NCBI GenBank assembly: GCA_050084515.1
Contig: CM114274.1
Location: 21,452,001 to 21,516,000, forward strand
Source: Blasia pusilla
Lineage: Eukaryota > Marchantiophyta > Marchantiopsida > Blasiales
Length of the DNA: 64,000 nucleotides
Direction: 5' to 3'
The notes under the pieces were generated by a model. That model was not told the origin of the DNA. It searched no databases and worked only from the letters and a program-made list of their open reading frames with translations. The position numbers and the translations under genes were made by a program. Numbering within the stretch: position 1 is the stretch's first letter; each line of letters begins with the position of its first letter. Shown piece by piece: positions 1 through 11,100 of the stretch.

Positions 1-26
1 TATCACCTGAGTGTCCACACCGGAGG

Positions 27-392
27 ATGCCTGGGGAGTACATCTTGCTGTGTAGAAATTGCAGCGAAGAGGGGCACAAGGCTTCCAGGTGCCCAAAGCC
101 TGTGCAACTTAGAGTGTTGCCCCGCTATACCCCAATCCCACCTAGGGAAGAGACAGCCCTCAACTGGTCCAACAAGGCAGCAGCAGAGCAGCAACCAAGG
201 GACGAGGGCACGACTTCAAATGTCAGATGGATCCAGGAATGTGAAGAGGAGAATGTGTGGAGAGTGTCTACCAGGAGTCAAACCAATGAAGAAAAGGGCA
301 AGGGGCCTGCAAGAGAAGAGATCAGATCAGGTAGAGAAGAGGAGGAAGAAGCTCCAGCCTTTGAGTTGCTCGATGTTATCAAGAAGTGCTAG
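27..392 (+). pseudogene. Ty3/gypsy Gag C-terminal fragment with CCHC zinc knuckle
   Basis: The 121-residue open frame holds one retroviral-type zinc knuckle (C9, C12, H17, C22; CX2CX4HX4C), the nucleocapsid signature that binds retroelement RNA. A charged, Glu/Arg-rich tail follows. The window edge cuts off the capsid part. Protease and RT pieces of the same orientation follow within 200-850 bp, so this is the gag end of a decayed Ty3/gypsy polyprotein. The frame closes before the protease, so a frameshift or stop separates them. The knuckle is clear; the exact 5' limit is unknown. Confidence 0.75.
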
Positions 393-587
393 CCCACTTC
401 AAGAGCTACATACCAAGGAAGGAGAGGCCAATACCAAGAAGACTACAATGGTGGTAAGACCCTCTTTGTCCCCTCGCAATGGAAGGAGTTGCACTACAAC
501 ATCATCTTTGGACATTGAGAAGAGGTTAGTCAAGTCACCATTGGGCGTTGTTGAAGGATAATCCAAGGTAGCGAAAGCAAGTGTTGG

Positions 588-1016
588 ATGCTGAGAAAGA
601 CCAAGAGAAGGAAGAGGCTCCCACCTACCATTTCAGAGGTGAGGGTACATGAAGTGGAGGATTGGGAGCACCGAGATCGATTTCTTGAGATTGAAGGGTG
701 TTTGATCACAAGGGTACCAGTGGATGGAGGTTCAGGTGTGAATATCATGATGGAGCAAACTGCTGCTGACTTGGGTTATACCGTATTCGAGCCTACCCCA
801 AAGATATTGAGGATGGCTAACCAAGAGGAAGTGGTACCAGTGGGTAAGTTATCTCAAGTAGTTACTAGGATGGGAGAGTTGGAGTATAAGCTGAACTATG
901 TAGTAATCAGGCTACCCATTCCTGCTACATTCCAAGTTTTGTTGGGAAGGCCTTGGCTGTACAGGCAGGAGTTTTGGAGGATTGGAAGAAGAAAGAGTTT
1001 AGGATTGGTTCAGTAA
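588..1016 (+). pseudogene. Ty3/gypsy aspartic protease domain
   Basis: A retropepsin-type protease would mature the polyprotein. Residues 45-52 read VDGGSGVN, the plant gypsy form of the D-S/T-G active site, and the flap-end signature LLGRPWL appears near residue 120. The frame is displaced relative to the upstream gag piece and ends at 1016, about 210 bp before RT opens. The element is therefore not translatable as one polyprotein. Identity rests on the two motifs and the order Gag-PR-RT. Confidence 0.75.
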
Positions 1017-1229
1017 GGATCCCATGGGGGCTTGCTAGTAGTAGATGAAGAAGAGCAAGCTTCAGATTGCTGGATGGTGGTGAATGCCTTCAAGACAGCA
1101 ACAGAAAGAGAGTTTGACTTCAACCAACCAGAGGAAGAGCATGCGCACGTCAAGGAAGATGAAGAGCAAGAGGACACCACCAAGACTTGGCCTCTTACAT
1201 CAAATTAAGGAGATCAAACAAGACTAGCT

Positions 1230-2400
1230 ATGGGGAAGAAGAAGAAGAATGAGCATGCCCTGGGAGAACTTGATGTCCCACTCACCAGTGCATGGGTGCA
1301 CCAGCAGCTAATGGAGGATCTAGGTATGAAGGGCTATCATGAGACCTTTGGAAGAGAGCAAGAGGAGGACCTCTCCGCTACTGTAAAACCAATTCAGTAT
1401 GAGAAGACAAGTCTTACGCCAGATATGGAGTTCTATATAGGGAGGACTATCCAAGAGGTGGAGAAAATGGCCTACAAGGAGTTGTTGCTAGAGTTCAAGG
1501 ATGTGTTTTCTTGGTCACATCACGACCTGACTGGAATCTCACTTGAGTATGGAGAACATCGGATAGACTTGAAGGAGGATGCAGTACCCGTTAGGCAAAG
1601 GCAATACAGGCTCAATCCAAAGTACTCCTTGAAGGTGAAGGAGGAGTTGGATAAGCTATTGGAGGCAGGATTTATCTGTCCTGTAAAACATAGTGAGTGG
1701 GTATCCTCCATTGTGATTGTGCCAAAGAAGGTGGGAGCTGATGGAATAGCCAAGATCAGAGTTTGTCAAGACTATAGAAAGTTGAATGAGGCTACCAAGA
1801 AGGACTTCTACCCGCTGCACTTCACTGATATCATACTGGACCATGTAGTTGGTCATGCGGTGTACACTTTCTTGGACGGTATGTCGGTGTACTACAAGAC
1901 CTTCATCAGAGTTGGAGACCAGATCTACACTACATTCACCACTGATTGGGGGACTTATGCATTTCGTAGGATGCCTTTTGGATTATGTAATGCTCACGGT
2001 ACATTTTAGAGGATCATGAGAGACATTTTCCATGATTTCTTGAGGCATTTTCTAGAGGTCTTCATCGATGATTTTGCAGTTTTCAGTAAAAGGGAGGAGC
2101 ATCTACAACATTTGAGGCTTGCCTTTGAAAGATGTAAGGAAGCCAATCTAAAGTTAAACCCAGGAAAGTGCTTCATTGGGATGGAGAGTGGGATACTGTT
2201 GGGGCATAGAGTATCGGTGAGGGGATTGTCAGAGACTGGATAAAGTGACCACCATCTTGGCTCTCAAAGCACCCACTAGTGTGAAAGAAGTTCGAGGCTT
2301 CCTTGGCATGGTTGGTTATTATAGGAGGTTTATAGAGGGATATGCTAAGATTGCTCTCCCATTGACCGAGTTGCTGAAGAAGGAGGCTACATTCCACTAG
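1230..2400 (+). pseudogene. Ty3/gypsy reverse transcriptase, 3'-truncated
   Basis: This is reverse transcriptase of the same element. Visible blocks: the N-terminal YRLNP segment, KIRVCQDYRKLN, TFLDGMSVYY (normally TFLDGFSGYN) and MPFGLCNA at residues 248-255. An in-frame TAG at 2007-2009 (a CAG in relatives) interrupts it. The same frame continues from 2016 with the catalytic FIDD box. A frameshift near 2240 leads into the RT/RNase H connection ([14 protein letters not shown]). Homology stops at about 2400, where opposite-strand sequence of another gypsy begins. It is non-functional: one nonsense codon, one frameshift and a truncation. Confidence 0.85.
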
Positions 2401-2469
2401 GCAGATCGCCAAGAGGAAGCCATGTGCCTTTAGGAAGCCATGTAGTGCTGTAGGAAGCCAAGTTCCGCT

Positions 2470-3261
2470 GAGAGAAACTACAGCACTACAACGTAGACCA
2501 TGAGCTTTCAACCGCTCAAACACCATCTGCAAATGTATCTCATGCTCCTCCACTGTGTTATTGAACACCAAGATATCATCAATGTAACACCGAACAAAAT
2601 CCAACCCTCCTAGGATCCTGTCCATCACTCTTTGAAACTCGGCAGGTGCATTCTTCAACCCAAAGGGTAAGAATTTCCACTAGTACAAACAATCCTTGCC
2701 ATGAGAGTTGACACCCCAAAATGCTGTCTTGGCCTTGTCACTCTCCCGAATCGGCAATTGATGGTATCCTGCCCGAAGATCCAAAGTATTGAAAATCTTT
2801 GCCTGTCCCACCACATCAAAGATCTCCTCGGGTGTAGGCATGGCATGCCTATTGGCCTTGGTTTCCCGATTGATAGGACGGTAATCTACACACATCCGCC
2901 TATCTGTGTAGTTGCCATGCATATCCTTTTTAGCAGGCATGATAGTGGCTGATGCATACTCTCCATGCGACAACTCCATTAATCCAGCCTCCAAAAGGTC
3001 CAACGTCCTACTCTAAATCAGGTCCCTCTCCATATCACTATATCGGTAGGGACGAGGGAAGATTGGCGTATCACTAGCCAAATCAATCCATATATCGGGT
3101 CCAACCAGAGAACCCAACTCCTTCATGATAAAGGCAAAACAACTCCTATAAGCACGTAGGAACTGTGTCAAGCATCGTTTCTCACCTCCCCTAAGCTTGG
3201 GCCCAAGTAATGGCTCCCAAGTCTCCTCCACTGGCACACTAAAGGGAGAGGACGATGCCAT
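2470..3261 (-). pseudogene. Ty3/gypsy reverse transcriptase (DNMT-gypsy copy 1)
   Basis: RT of a second gypsy family, read on the minus strand immediately after its DNA methyltransferase domain. Seen: MCVDYRPINR, the TLDLRAGYHQLPI block, FLPFGLKNAPAEFQRVM and the catalytic CYIDDILVF box. Two TAG stops (near 3013 and 2680) break an otherwise continuous frame. The match ends near 2470, where the element was truncated and joined to the plus-strand gypsy remnant. RNase H and integrase are missing here. It differs from the RT at 1230-2400 (LPFGLKNA against MPFGLCNA), so these are different lineages. Confidence 0.88.
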
Positions 3262-3267
3262 TGGCTG

Positions 3268-4731
3268 CTACGCAACCCCCTCACAAGATGGCACACCCTT
3301 AGCTACACCATCATCTGAGCAAATAACTCCTCCACCAGCATGAGCAACCAACTCCACATGCCCAGCCATTACATCCCATTTACTCCAAGGATGCAAAATA
3401 CTACTCTCCTCACCCCTAGCCGATGCCTCTACCGTCCCGGTAGCCATCGAGCTCATTGCAAGGGGTGGAAGATCCATAGACATAGTCCGAAGTCGACGCT
3501 GCTTGGCCATACCAAGACTCAAAATCCAAGTGAAACAATTCAGGTCCATGGCCTGACCCAACACATGACGTCGTGAAGCCTCAAAAATAGAAGCAACCGC
3601 TGTCACACCAGTAGCAAATCCCATCGCACGCTCGCTCTCTCATCAGCGTTAGGCTCCACCAACTGTCGCACATGAGAATCCCATACAAGCCCCGGACCAC
3701 CTTCCCTGTAGGCATGTGACGAGGGAAAACTCACAAATGTGGGTAGGCTGGCCCACACAGTTCACCACTGCCATGGGTGACCGATCAATAACCCTCACCA
3801 CCTGAGAAAGTCGCCCAGTATCCAAGATACTATCCACGATAAGGCAAGGATCCCGCTGCACTGCATCATATGCTCGACGTAGAACCTCCCTTGGCAACAA
3901 GTTTGTCCACCACAAGCGTGGACGATGTGCACGCGAGCCAACTCATGCTGCATCCAACAACACCGCTGGTCCAATCCAAGACCGCACCTCATGAACACTC
4001 GCCATCATTCAAGTCCGAGTGTCACCCAACAATGGAACATTCTCTAGAATGTAAGGTGGATCACGTGCCTGATGAACCTAAAGATGTCGTAACACCCGTA
4101 ACATCTCCCAAAACAATCGAGACCTAGGGTTGTGTAATCCCTCACCATGACCTGCACGTGTATGACCCTGACATGGCCATCCAGCAATCACCAAATCCAC
4201 AGGACCAACCCTCTCAAGGTCCTGCGCCCCCAACAATGCAATCTGTGACGGCAAAGCACGTTGGTACCCACGAATAGCTGATGGCGGCAAAAACTCAGGA
4301 TATGTCCGCATCAACTGACCAATATGTCGAGATGAGACTCTCTGGGTAGTCTCATCTCGCTCCACATACACATATCTCCGCACAGGAATACCGACCTGCA
4401 ACACTGCAGCCAAACCAGTGCTAATCCCACCAAAGAGATCTAACACACAAATGCCCTCCAGCGGATACTGCCATACAATGGGTGTAGTATCCAAAGGGGA
4501 TAACCCAACTCGACCGGAAGTAGGTGTCCGCCGTGGGGCCTCCTCTTCTTCGTGAGGTATAACAACCTCACACCAAGCCTCCTGCACTAGGCGATCAGCC
4601 TCCTGCCGTAGTGCACCGCATGAACTCCAAAGTGGCACATCTAACAATGAGGATGCCACGGCTGCAAAAATAGGGACCTCCTCTACCTCCTCATGCGCAA
4701 GAGAATCCATAGCAGAAAAATTACCCTCCAA
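3268..4731 (-). pseudogene. C5 cytosine DNA methyltransferase domain inside gypsy pol (copy 1)
   Basis: On the minus strand, residues of the 4731-start frame show C5-MTase motif I (VLDLFGGISTGL, 96-107), motif II acidic residue (YVYVERDE, E124) and the catalytic motif IV loop (AGWPCQGH, Cys187). After a frameshift near 4080, other frames carry the ENV box of motif VI, AHRPRLWW (motif VIII-like) and a terminal LGQAMDLN segment (motif X-like, near 3560). The motif I form and the AHRxR element resemble DNMT3-type enzymes, but assignment to a clade needs a tree. It lies between the protease region and RT, in the polyprotein direction. At least two frameshifts or stops make this copy inactive. Confidence 0.85.
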
Positions 4732-4739
4732 AAAGTCTC

Positions 4740-5811
4740 ATGGCCAAGTGACTACTCCACTAAAACCAGCCACAGATGCTAACACTGTTGGGGAAGACCC
4801 TCCTGGTCGAGCCCCATAAATAAATCTCATAGGAACTTGGCTCATACGTCCATCCCCGGACTGCCAACCAGGTCTATAAGACGCTGTCTCGATCCGAAGA
4901 ATCCATCTGAAAACCCATCGGGTACACATCGCTCCTCCAACTACTACATCATACGACTCGGTGATGTGACTACCATAAATACTCCCAACCAGGAGCTATC
5001 GTCGCATGATCTGGTCTCAAGCAGTACATAAAACTTCTCCGTGTCATGAATTGAGACCTATCATTGGCTCCTCCAAGTGATGTTTGAACTGGAATGGGCA
5101 AGGCTCAAGCTCGACCTCGAATACCCAAACCAATACATGCCGCCTTTCCCAACATCAAGGTTGGGCACCGAGTCTAACAAGACTCTATCTGGTCTATACA
5201 CTGTCTGTAGGACTCACCAATCGAATATCCCACTCCGGTTATCCAACATACATACACCAGGTGTAAGCCTCTCACGATCAATGGTGGCCGGGTGGTAATG
5301 CATCCATCTTTGCCGCTCATCGCCTGCCAAGTAGCACGGGTACTCAATGCTACACACGACATAGAGGGTCGCTCCACCGCAACACCCTCATCCACCTCAG
5401 CACGTGTAGCAGTAACACCCCCACGTTCACACAACGTGGCTACTAGCTGAAATACATGAGCTAAGTCTACTCCTAAAGCCATCAGCTCCGTGGCCGAAAA
5501 TAATGGGGATCCCAACGCTGAAGTTGCCATCCCATATCTTTTTGCACTAGATCTTTGCATCCGTGTCTACTACACGCAATGTAGATGCCTTAGTCCCCAC
5601 TGTCGGCTCAATAGGCTGCGTAGGAACCATGGATGGAGTCCTAAGCACCTCAGACAACAAGAATGAGTGGGGAAGCCTAGCCTGCCTCCCAGCCTCACCC
5701 CTCTGTGGGTCCAACTCCACAGTAGCACCACGTGGCTCTGACCCTCGAGTGGCTCGTCTCGTAACTACAGCTGATGCCTCAACCTGTGCTGCACTCGCCA
5801 TATAAGAGAAA
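4740..5811 (-). other. Degenerate protease/linker region of DNMT-gypsy copy 1
   Basis: This segment lies between the gag stop and the DNMT start on the minus strand. It should hold the protease. Only broken frames are visible and I do not see an unambiguous D-S/T-G box, so protease identity is by position only. Related sequence recurs at about 41800-42160 (shared blocks around 4910-4980 and 41806-41870), showing that this region belongs to the family and is not random spacer. Confidence 0.4.
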
Positions 5812-7338
5812 TCATCCCCTCCATAAGAGGCCTCCATAAGAGGTGGAAGCCCCTCCTCCCGAACCTGATCTATGCTGGATACCAGCCATAGTAGCCAACT
5901 TCTGCTCCAACTGCTCAATCCTGGCAGCCATAGTTGACTCTGTCGTAGTGGTAGGGGTAGCCACCGTAGGCTCTCCAACCACTGGTCCACCCCTACCACC
6001 TCTACCACCTTGGCCTCTCGGAGCTACTCCACCACGGCCACCGCCTAATCTCAACTCTGGATGAAGATCAAAGCAACGCTCTCGAGGATGACCTGGTCTC
6101 CCGCAATGATCACACTGAGTTGGGGCCGACTGAGGCCCATCCTCCAAAGTCCGTCTCCCATCCTCTTGGGGACAAAACTTCCTAACATGATCACCTCCAC
6201 ATGTCCAACAAGACTGTCCTTGCTGCGGGGCAGCAAATGAAGGCAATGATCTCTGCGCAAGTGTCCCTCTAGGACCTAGCTGAGGTCGTGTGTACCCCCA
6301 ACGACTCCCACTACTACTACCACCACCACTACTACGAGACTGTGAGGTGGGCTGCTGAACACAAGAAGTAGTAGTTGTATCCCTATTGAATGCGGATGTC
6401 ACCACTCTCTCCTTCACCATGTTAAGCTCAATCTTCTCAGATAGAGCAAACACATGGGTCAATGTGGGTGAATCATCACTCATAAGAGTAGCATCACGTA
6501 TCCTACGACGCAAATCTCTGTCCAAGATCCCATACCAAAATAGGAGTGCCTGAGCCTCAATCACACCCTGGGTAATTGAAATCAAGCGTCGCATCTGAGT
6601 GTATGCCTCACGAAGACTCTCACTAGTCTTTCGCTCAAATTCCTGAAGACTCCTCAACTTCTCTATCTTCACTCCCTGATAGTTCTTCTTCAACCTCTTG
6701 AAGAACCCTGCCACCGGGCTGAACGATGGTGGGGCACTAGTATCTCCACTAGAACCCCCACTAGTACCTCCATGGGTACCTCCACTGGTACCCCCACTCC
6801 GGCTTGTACTTGTACCACTCAACGTTGGGCTGGCTGGCATAGTAGGAGCACTACTAGCAATACCACCATGGGTGATAGACACATAGCTTGGAGACCAATA
6901 TTGTCTCCACGCCTCAATCTCAGCAACATGGTCCTTCCTAAACTCATGGTTATCATCCATGGGTGGTCCTTCCAAGTGCTGAAACAACCCCTTCCAAGCC
7001 AAGAAGGGTGTAAACAACGTGGCGTTCCGCAAAATCTGCATATCATACCACGTATCAAACTCCTGCATGAAGTCCTCCGACTCAATGGTGCCCACTGCAC
7101 CCGAGTATCGTCGTGGACCCTTCATGGCTCCATATATCCCGTCCATGTCCCAAATCAATGGAGCTGCAACACTCGATAACAACGTAGAAGACTCGGTGTT
7201 TGAAACACCCTCGTCCTCCTCTTCATCAACCGTCGGAAGTGGAAAAGGTAGTCGATACCTAAATCCACTCCGTGTGAAACCATCATTGTCCGCACCACAG
7301 TCCCCAACCAGACCACCCGAAAGCTCCGTGATGACCAA
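5812..7338 (-). CDS. Gag polyprotein of the DNMT-carrying gypsy element
   Basis: A 508-residue open frame, complete from ATG to stop. The N-terminal half is a retrotransposon capsid-like region (FKRLKKNYQG, FERKTSESLREAY and LFWYGILDRDLRRRI are typical Gag patches). A Ser/Gly/Thr-rich linker precedes it. Two zinc knuckles follow: a CX2CX3HX4C variant near residue 375 and a canonical CX2CX4HX4C near 409. A Gly/Arg-rich stretch then leads to a C-terminal helix. It would form virus-like particles and package element RNA. It is the only intact ORF of this copy; pol downstream is broken. The start is the first ATG of the frame and could be a few residues off. Confidence 0.85.
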   Translation of the reverse strand: MVITELSGGLVGDCGADNDGFTRSGFRYRLPFPLPTVDEEEDEGVSNTESSTLLSSVAAPLIWDMDGIYGAMKGPRRYSGAVGTIESEDFMQEFDTWYDMQILRNATLFTPFLAWKGLFQHLEGPPMDDNHEFRKDHVAEIEAWRQYWSPSYVSITHGGIASSAPTMPASPTLSGTSTSRSGGTSGGTHGGTSGGSSGDTSAPPSFSPVAGFFKRLKKNYQGVKIEKLRSLQEFERKTSESLREAYTQMRRLISITQGVIEAQALLFWYGILDRDLRRRIRDATLMSDDSPTLTHVFALSEKIELNMVKERVVTSAFNRDTTTTSCVQQPTSQSRSSGGGSSSGSRWGYTRPQLGPRGTLAQRSLPSFAAPQQGQSCWTCGGDHVRKFCPQEDGRRTLEDGPQSAPTQCDHCGRPGHPRERCFDLHPELRLGGGRGGVAPRGQGGRGGRGGPVVGEPTVATPTTTTESTMAARIEQLEQKLATMAGIQHRSGSGGGASTSYGGLLWRG

Positions 7339-7861
7339 CGCCGATGTCGCACCACCACCAAATTACCAAGTGACGTCGATGTCGCTATACTATTCTAGCT
7401 CTACTAGCTATGGGTGTAGGCAACCTAACTTGTCATCACCACAAGAATCCTCCCACGGTCTATTGGTCATCACTCCAACCTCACTATCGGTAGCACACAG
7501 GAGTAACACTACTCTAGAAATCAACGTCAACCCTAACAATGGGCGCGCAAGCAAGAAGCAACGATGGAGGGGATCCAAACACAGGAAGTCCAATGACAAC
7601 CCTCCAATCGCAAATGGAAATCAAGGTAACATAATCCACCAAACGTGGTGCCCCCTGAATCCACAAAACCCACCACACAATTCTAACGCAATAGCTACTC
7701 CGCCGCGGGTCGATGACGTGCTAGTCGAACTCATGACAGACTGAAAATATCACCTGCATGGAGAGGCTACACCGTACTATGCGCTAGAGGTACATCAACC
7801 AAAAACCTAAGATGCATAAAGCGCCTAACACATCTCTGAACAACACCAAATGAGCTACAAC
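7339..7861. other. Gag upstream/possible 5' LTR region, no recognised gene
   Basis: Upstream (minus-strand sense) of the gag start. It probably contains 5' leader or LTR of the DNMT-gypsy. I cannot find a matching 3' LTR copy or a clear primer-binding site, so LTR limits are not given. Confidence 0.3.
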
Positions 7862-7945
7862 AGTGCGTACACTGGCATAGTTAAGAACTCAGCAGTTAAG
7901 CGTCCTCCAGGCTGAATATCCCAAAGATGGGTGACCAGTTATGCA
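7862..7945 (+). repeat. 5S rRNA-derived fragment
   Basis: It contains AGAACTC then AGTTAAGCGT (box A region) and GATGGGTGACC (box C region), separated by exactly 22 nt, as in plant 5S rRNA. The 5' part is shortened and the 3' end (tatgcaacac) only loosely matches the 5S terminus, so it is not a functional 5S gene. Such fragments occur in Cassandra-type TRIM LTRs and in 5S-derived SINEs. No second LTR-like copy is seen in the window, so the carrier is unresolved. Confidence 0.75.
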
Positions 7946-7995
7946 ACACTCAAATCACTCAAATCACAAATCCTGCAAAACTTACCTCATGCCCA

Positions 7996-8023
7996 AGCAA
8001 GCAAGCAAGCTTGCTTGCTTGCT
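7996..8023. repeat. GCAA/TTGC palindrome
   Basis: A run of AAGC units turns into its reverse complement at about 8009/8010, giving a near-perfect 28-bp palindrome. It is followed by CTTGCTC-type simple repeats to about 8050. It lies about 80 bp from the broken left edge of MULE unit A. Confidence 0.7.
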
Positions 8024-8103
8024 CGCTCCTTGCTCCTTGCTCCTTACTCCGCCCCTCACACCCACTCGCCCCGAGCTACCACGAGTTGCCTCGAAGCTAA
8101 AAA

Positions 8104-11100
8104 TCAGACCTCAGACTCTGGTGGGGTTTTTTTCACGGAGGACCTGGTCCGACCCTCTCTCCCCGCTCGCCCGGACGATTCCGGCTCTGGACTTGAATCT
8201 CCAGCCTCTCTTTGGGAAGACTCGGCATGGGAATTCTTCGCTCCCCTCGCCTTGCCTTTGAGACCCGCTGTGGATTTGTCTTTGGTTGTGTGGACCTTGG
8301 AAGCCAACTCCGCTGTCTTGAGGGCTTGCTCTTCCGCATCTCCTTCAAAAAAGTCTTCACGCTGCACAAAATTGGGGATGTCGTCCCGTCCTGCGGCCAC
8401 TACATCATAAAGCACGCCTAAATCTTTCTCGGTAATGTCCTCAGGGTCATTGAAGTCCAGCCAAATCGGGAAATTCTCCACCTCCCAATCGGACATGCGT
8501 TGAGCCATCTCCGTGTCGTACATGGAGAATGTCTCTCCATCACGCGGAGAAGCCCACAATTTGTAGCCTGGCGGTATTTTTCCCCAGGTACCTGCATTCT
8601 TACAATAGACGAGGTACCTGAACACCATAGGTTGGGCAGCTCTTAGTAGAACTGAATCGGCTGCTTGCTCATGAAGATCTCGCTTCTTCTTTGCAAGATC
8701 CCTTTTGTTCCCCTCGATTTCTTCGTCTAGGTCTGCCTGAGGGAGGACGCAATCGTTGAACATCTTCTTGAAACCTGGGTTTTTGATGGGCTTCTCCCAG
8801 ATGTCATCGAGCCAAAGTTTGAAATCTACAGCACTCTCCAGGTTTGCTTCATCCGGAATGGGCTCTATTCTTTTGAGCTCCGCTTGGAGACCGTCCAGCA
8901 TGGACTTCCCGATAAGCCGCAAGGCATCCTAGAACGACCATTCGCAGAGCCAGTGGGAGATCACTGGATCAGAGACACCCGGAGGGATGTCTTTTGGGCC
9001 TTTGTGCCCTCGAGACTCATTTTCGTCAGTTGGATTCTCCTAAATTTTCTTATTCCAGACAAGGAAAAAATCGATGCACGCGATCGAGAGATACTTTCTC
9101 CCCAATCTGACCTTGCGGATCTTCATCCCTTTTCTGCTGGCGCTTGATAATCGCCTTCAGCTCCTTGTAAAAATCCGGACCAAGTTCGGGGTGGAGAATG
9201 GCGATGTAGCGCTGCATCTTGCTTTTTGTGTACTTTGTAGCTATAGATATTGCAGCTTGGATGAATTTTGCACGCTCAGACACATATACTTTCTCCCTCC
9301 GCTCCAGCTCCAATGCAGCGCTCTTCTTCGCGGCATGTATCTTTGACCAGAAAAGGATTGTGACGGCTGCATCTTGGGAAATAAACTTATTTGCCCAAGT
9401 CTTCTTTTTGATTTGTGCACCCTTTGCCAGCATCTGATTTACGAGGGCGTCGCCCAAGAACCCCTTGTACTCTGTCGGGTGCATCGTAAGCACTTTCTTC
9501 ACCCGATACCAATCCTGGATCCAGTGGTGGAGGACATTCCCCTCCGATATAATCCTGCACATCCAAACTCAATATAAGAAATTTTGTAAGGTACATGGGT
9601 TCCTACAACCCGTCGGACTTCGACAGGTCGTCACAGCTCAAGGTTGGATTCTAGCAACGAGCTAAATTATGCAACCCATCGGAGTCCGACAGATTGCATT
9701 CAGATTTGTGATTGCCTGGTTTCAACCCGTCGGACTCCGATGGGTTATCAGATAGTCCGTATCAAAAGTGAACATAGCAACCCGTCGGAGTCCGACGGGT
9801 TGCACAATTTCAATGAAAGCTGCAATTTGATGCGAAAAATGTAGCTTCCAACTTCCGAATGCAACCTGTCGCACTCCGACGAGTTGCTTTCGGCCAAAAA
9901 CATCAAAAAACCTCCAAAAATAGCTTCGAGTTAAGCAACCCGTCAGAGTCCGACGAGTTGCTTTCTTCAAAAAAATTCCCAAAAATGCGGCTAGTCGAGC
10001 AACTCGTCGGACTCCAACGAGTTGCTTTCCTCAAAATACATCCAAAGAATGTGGCCGGTCGAGCAACTCGTCGGAGTCCGACGAGTTGCTTTGGGCCAAA
10101 AACATACTAAACCTGTGGTCAGTCGAACAACTCGTCGGAGTCTGACGAGTTGCTTTCTTCAAAAAACATCCAAAAAATGCGGCAAGTCGAGCAACTCGTC
10201 GGACTCCGATGAGTTGCTTTCTTCAAAATACATCCAAAGAATGCGGCCGGTCGAGCAACTCATCAAACTCCGACGAGTTGCTTTGGGCCAAAAACATACT
10301 AAACCTGTGGTCAGTCGAACAACTCGTCGGACTCCGACGAGTTGCTTTCGGCCAAAAACATCCTAACCCATTGATCAATCGAGCAACTTGTCGGAGTCCG
10401 ACGAGTTGCGTTCGGCCAAAAACATCCCAAAAATAGTGGCGACTCAAACAACTTGTCGGAGTCCGACGGTTTGTAGTAAGAAGAACTTACGTGTTCATGG
10501 CATGCATGGCCATCTCCACCATCGCCATGTGATGAGGGTATGGATGAAGGACCACTGCCTTCACGCAAAAATGTGCCTCCAAGGAGTTTGGGTGCTCCTC
10601 TGCAAACTTTGTCCATGCCATGAACCTGTGATTTCCATCCCAGATGAAGAAATGCAGATTCCTCATCCAGCTGAATTCCGTCCCCTCTACTTGTCTTCTG
10701 AATTCCTGGTCTCTCATCCTCCAGAATGTGTCGAGCTTTTCCAAGTCCTCATCCGTAACCAGCGCTTGGGTTGCATGGTCATCGTAAGGTTGAACATAGA
10801 ACGGAGGGAAGTTGTCCACGTAGGATGCTGTCGCCGCCGATTCTTTGAGCTTTGCAATATCCTCGTCATATTGAATTTCGCGGACGTACTCCATTGTCCG
10901 CAATCGGAAGAGTGGAATTCTTGGGGCGTTGTGGCCCTCCATCAGTGCCATCTGCTTTACCACATGTCACATCACAACCTAGACAAGATCAGTAAGCTAC
11001 ACTGAATTTCCAATGAATTGCAAGATGGGCCTTCACATAATTCAAAAAACATAGATCCTCTCTTACCCGCTCGAAGATTGGGTCGGTTTCTTGACCAGCC

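Noticed and set aside
7019-7744. 241-codon plus-strand frame opposite gag
   Set aside because: Shadow of the gag frame and its upstream region; low-complexity residues and no domain.
7862-7945. Functional 5S rRNA gene
   Set aside because: About 84 bp only, with the 5' domain shortened and terminal pairing lost.
8104-8922. Independent host gene of 272 codons
   Set aside because: It is the last surviving exon of the ParB-methyltransferase transposon gene: an acceptor precedes it and unit C carries a homologous, longer version.
9606-10474. CRISPR array (27-bp palindromic repeats, 37-bp spacers, exact 64-bp period)
   Set aside because: Spacers are homologous to each other, the array sits in a spliced intron of a eukaryotic transposon gene, and no cas-like gene exists in the window.
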